Source: Ascaphus truei (taxonomy: Eukaryota; Chordata; Amphibia; Anura; Ascaphidae). From it: a DNA stretch of 64,000 nucleotides. The translations under genes and the position numbers were made by a program. Every line of letters begins with the position of its first letter. Within the stretch, counting starts at the first letter, position 1. Below are positions 61,709 to 64,000 of this stretch, in pieces. The notes under the pieces are model-generated. The model was not told where the DNA came from. It made no database searches and was given only the letters and a program-made list of their open reading frames with translations. Location of the stretch: assembly GCA_036426205.1 (NCBI GenBank), contig CM071568.1, positions 222,568,966-222,632,965 of the forward strand. Reading direction: 5' to 3'.

Positions 61709-61752
61709 AAGAGCAACGCGTTTCGTCCGGAACTGGACTTCCTCAGTGCTCT
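61709..61752 (-). ncRNA. Hammerhead-like motif, minus copy with stem I
   Basis: On the minus strand, stem I is AGAGC with GCUCU, with one A before the core CUGAGGA. The extra A follows, then stem II GUCC with GGAC around loop AGUUCC, then GAA, ACGCGU and U. Complete apart from the two extra A residues. Confidence 0.65.
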
Positions 61753-61788
61753 GAGGAAGTCCAGTTCCGGACGAAACGCGTTGCTCTT
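61751..61788 (+). ncRNA. Hammerhead-like motif, plus copy starting at the palindrome centre
   Basis: Same core and stem II as the minus copy. It begins at 61,751, the first base of the right arm. Its stem I 5' strand comes from the centre (AGUGC against GCUCU, one U-U mismatch). Confidence 0.6.
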
Positions 61789-62858
61789 ATTGAATCAGAG
61801 ACATTCACAGGACCCACAGAGGAGGCAGAAGTGTAGTGGTAGCTCCCCATCCGGACGCGGAAGGCGAGACCCCCTACTACTATACACACCCTACACCCTT
61901 GCTTTTACTTCCCCACAGAAGCCTTTGGTTTCTGCTTTTATTTTTATTTTTGTTTTTTAATAAGTTAGTTTTTTACCCTCCAGACCATATGTCTTATATT
62001 CTGTTGCCAACCCATCTTCTAGCTTCAGCTACACGAGGAACCTAAGCACAAAGAAATCGCTAGGAGTGTGTACTCACACTGCCCGTGTAGTATTGTGTGT
62101 TATATACACTTTATATCTTGTCCCCCACACCTGTTATCACAATCTGCTACCAATTGGGTTACACTCCCTAATGGGCAGAAACAAGATACCAAGATAGATT
62201 CACGTCACTTAGACCCGTGTGAGTGCTAAACTATACTGTTTTATATTTCAATGATCTATTTGTACCCCCATCCCCCCCTCATCTACGTTTTATATACATA
62301 GGTCTAATCCTATCCTCTTTTTGTTTATATGAGAGGAAATCCCCCTGGAGCGGAACATGTAACCAACGAAGTAACAGTATACACGACAAGAAGAAGAACG
62401 CAACATCGCAGAGAGAAACATCATTGCAAGATCAACTGGACTCCCAAAGAAACCTTGAAGCGAACTGAGCTTACACAAGCCGTGTAAAGTTATTATATTA
62501 TTTTTACCCTTTTCCCACACATCACAATTTATGTATGTTTACCCCTTTAAGATTGGTTATCTAGCCACCTGATCTTACGCTTGCTCAGGGTCTGAACCGC
62601 TATATCCTATTAAGGTGAATTACTAGATACATTTTACACTGCCTGTTTCCCACAACTGTGCTCCCCCATCCTTTTTGTATTCATTGCCTATAAGGGTCCT
62701 GGATAGATCCTGCTGGGGTTCGGAGTCACAGGAGGACATCATTTGAAAACCACTCTCAGGCAGTATCATACCCCCCCCTTTTTTCTACATCTCCGTACAC
62801 ACGACAAGCTCCAAAGAGATAGCGCCCGGGTTTCTCTCCAAACAACAAATTAGATTGT

Positions 62859-63027
62859 AAGCTCTTCAGAGCAGGGACTCCTTTTACGAAATGTTACTTT
62901 TAAGTCTAAAGTACTTCTAGCCTTTATGTGTTATTATATTATTTGTTATTTATATGATTGTCACGTATATTACTGCTGTGACACGCTATGTACATTAATG
63001 AAGCTGTATAAATAAATAAAGACATAC

Positions 63028-63090
<63 letters not shown>

Positions 63091-63110
63091 CATACATACA
63101 AATAGTGTAG
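62859..63110 (+). mobile_element. L2-type LINE 3' tail with ACAT repeat
   Basis: Continues the LINE at 60,535-60,765 after the PLE: AAGCTCTTCAGAGCAGGGAC, ..., AATAAATAAAGACATAC, and a (ACAT)n tail into which an (AT)n run of about 48 bp (63,039-63,086) has expanded. Confidence 0.8.
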
Positions 63111-63309
63111 ACATAAATATAGATGCATGGAGCAATATCAAGTTTTAACCAATAGGGCCAATGATGGGAACCATCATTAGGGCTAAACCCCCAAGTGATC
63201 ATGTCCTTTAAAATACAATCTGTGTGCATGATAAAGTTAGCACTTACAGTAATTACTAGTGTTTAGAATGAGAACCGACATTCATTTATATATGAACCAT
63301 AACAGAAAG

Positions 63310-63960
63310 CTCGAGTAATGGAGACATAGTATACGGCGTGGCACCCCAAACCCACCTTAGCAAATTTGATACCCTCTACAATTCAATATGCCGTTTTGTT
63401 CTCCAATACAACTACAACTCACATCAATGCGAAATGCTCAAAGAACTAGATTGGTCATCACTTGAGTCTAGGCGCAAAGTTCATCTCTCCTGTCTTGACT
63501 TCAAATACTTTCTGGGCATACTGCCCGTCTACCTGAAAAAGCTCCTCACCCCTACTACATGCAGCACTTATCATCTGAGATCTGACTCCAAAAAACTTTT
63601 CATGGTGCCAAGGTTCAGCAAAGTATCTGGCGCTCCTCCTCTTACCATGCACCTATAACTGGAACAAACTACTGGAGACTCTCATAGCCACCACCACTAA
63701 GAACTAAGTTCTTTCAAAACTAAAGCTGGCTCACATTTTAATCTGGTCTGTAACTATTACATACACCTATAATATATATTATCTTTATCTGTGCCTGCAA
63801 TGTCTTGTATATAATGTATACCCTGTTCACTTATGTAACTATGTATTTGCAACCATGTATTATTTGTCATCTTAAGCCCAGGACATACTTGAAAACGAAA
63901 GGTAACTGTCAATGTATTACTTCCTGGTAAAACATTTTATAAATAAATAAATACAAATAA
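63310..63960 (+). pseudogene. L2-clade LINE ORF2 C-terminus and 3' tail, 5'-truncated
   Basis: Frame 63,338-63,655 reads ELDWSSLESRRKVHLSCLDF, then GILPVYLKKLLTP, then HLRSDSKKLFMVPR, the well-known C-terminal block of L2/CR1-type LINE ORF2 (LHWLPVxxRI.FK, APSYL..LL.P, LRS). One residue is usually aromatic where this copy differs, and the following LWN.LP block is shifted out of frame (AACTGGAACAAACTACTGG, about 63,656). The 3' tail CCAGGACATACTTGAAAA, then TATTACTTCCTGGTAAAAC, then ATAAA repeats (63,877-63,960), is the same tail as at both outer ends of the 11-kb palindrome. Confidence 0.8.
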
Positions 63961-64000
63961 ATAAAGAGTACTTTGCTAAAGGGTCACAAAGTAAACATTA

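Larger units (their letters stand above)
60766..62846 (+). mobile_element. PLE palindrome of two terminal repeats, 12-bp target duplication
   Basis: Two inverted copies, 60,766-61,746 and 61,751-62,682, meet with only TGCT between them. The right copy extends to 62,846 (164 bp more), giving the intact 3' end of a plus-strand insertion. AAATTAGATTGT at 60,754-60,765 and 62,847-62,858 is the target duplication, and the target is an L2-type LINE tail. Each arm carries a hammerhead motif next to the centre. An AT-rich stretch (61,520-61,560 and 61,935-61,960) is at the position where other PLE ends here have one. No coding. Confidence 0.9.

Noticed and set aside
1..64000. tRNA, rRNA, CRISPR or prokaryotic operon signals
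   Set aside because: None seen by eye; direct repeats present are microsatellites, minisatellites or transposon parts.

Overview
The window looks like intergenic nuclear DNA from a large, repeat-rich vertebrate genome, most likely an amphibian and probably a frog. The reasons are dinucleotide and AT microsatellites, the absence of bacterial operon structure, and a dense mix of Penelope-like elements (PLEs) carrying hammerhead-ribozyme-like motifs, L2-clade and Tx1/L1-like LINE relics, foldback elements and one solo LTR. I found no credible host protein-coding exon, tRNA, rRNA or CRISPR array. The organism call is an inference from repeat style.

Layout. 1-870: a decayed PLE reverse transcriptase cut by the window edge. 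871-8,637: gene-free sequence with microsatellites. 8,638-19,850: an 11.2-kb inverted repeat with arms of about 4.9 kb. Its centre holds two direct copies of a 0.6-kb loop, separated by an inverted copy of the sequence flanking the left arm. 20.2-20.7 kb: a PLE terminal fragment. 23.2-24.4 kb: a Tx1/L1-like ORF2 relic. 24.5-30.3 kb: a cluster of foldback elements, one interrupted by a PLE. 30.4-31.0 kb: a CT-rich satellite. 34,202-34,968: a solo LTR with a 4-bp target duplication. 35.0-37.8 kb: L2-clade LINE pieces. 39.5-44.3 kb: the best-preserved PLE (minus strand), with ORF1 and an intact RT plus GIY-YIG reading frame. 45.5-46.1 kb: a tandem array. 47.3-50.3 kb: duplications and foldbacks. 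51,216-51,840, 54.4-56.6 kb, 56,786-60,500 and 60,766-62,846: four more PLE insertions. 63.3-64.0 kb: an L2-clade LINE 3' end.

The most coherent signal is the PLE family. Ten hammerhead-like motifs occur at eight loci, nearly always as an extended CUGANGA / stem II / GAAAC arrangement with one extra A after the CUGANGA core. Two loci carry a paired core change (C3 to U together with G8 to A) that would keep the known C3-G8 core base pair. Three insertions have clear target duplications of 12, 14 and 17 bp, and a fourth has a probable one of 9 bp. All four share one architecture: an inverted terminal copy at the 5' side that lacks the last 160-300 bp of the 3' end. In two of them the inversion junction lies exactly at the first nucleotide of the hammerhead core.

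PLE terminal repeats with hammerheads, and PLE copies with inverted terminal repeats, are established knowledge. The core covariation, the shared junction position and the consistent 3' shortfall are the parts I consider worth following up.
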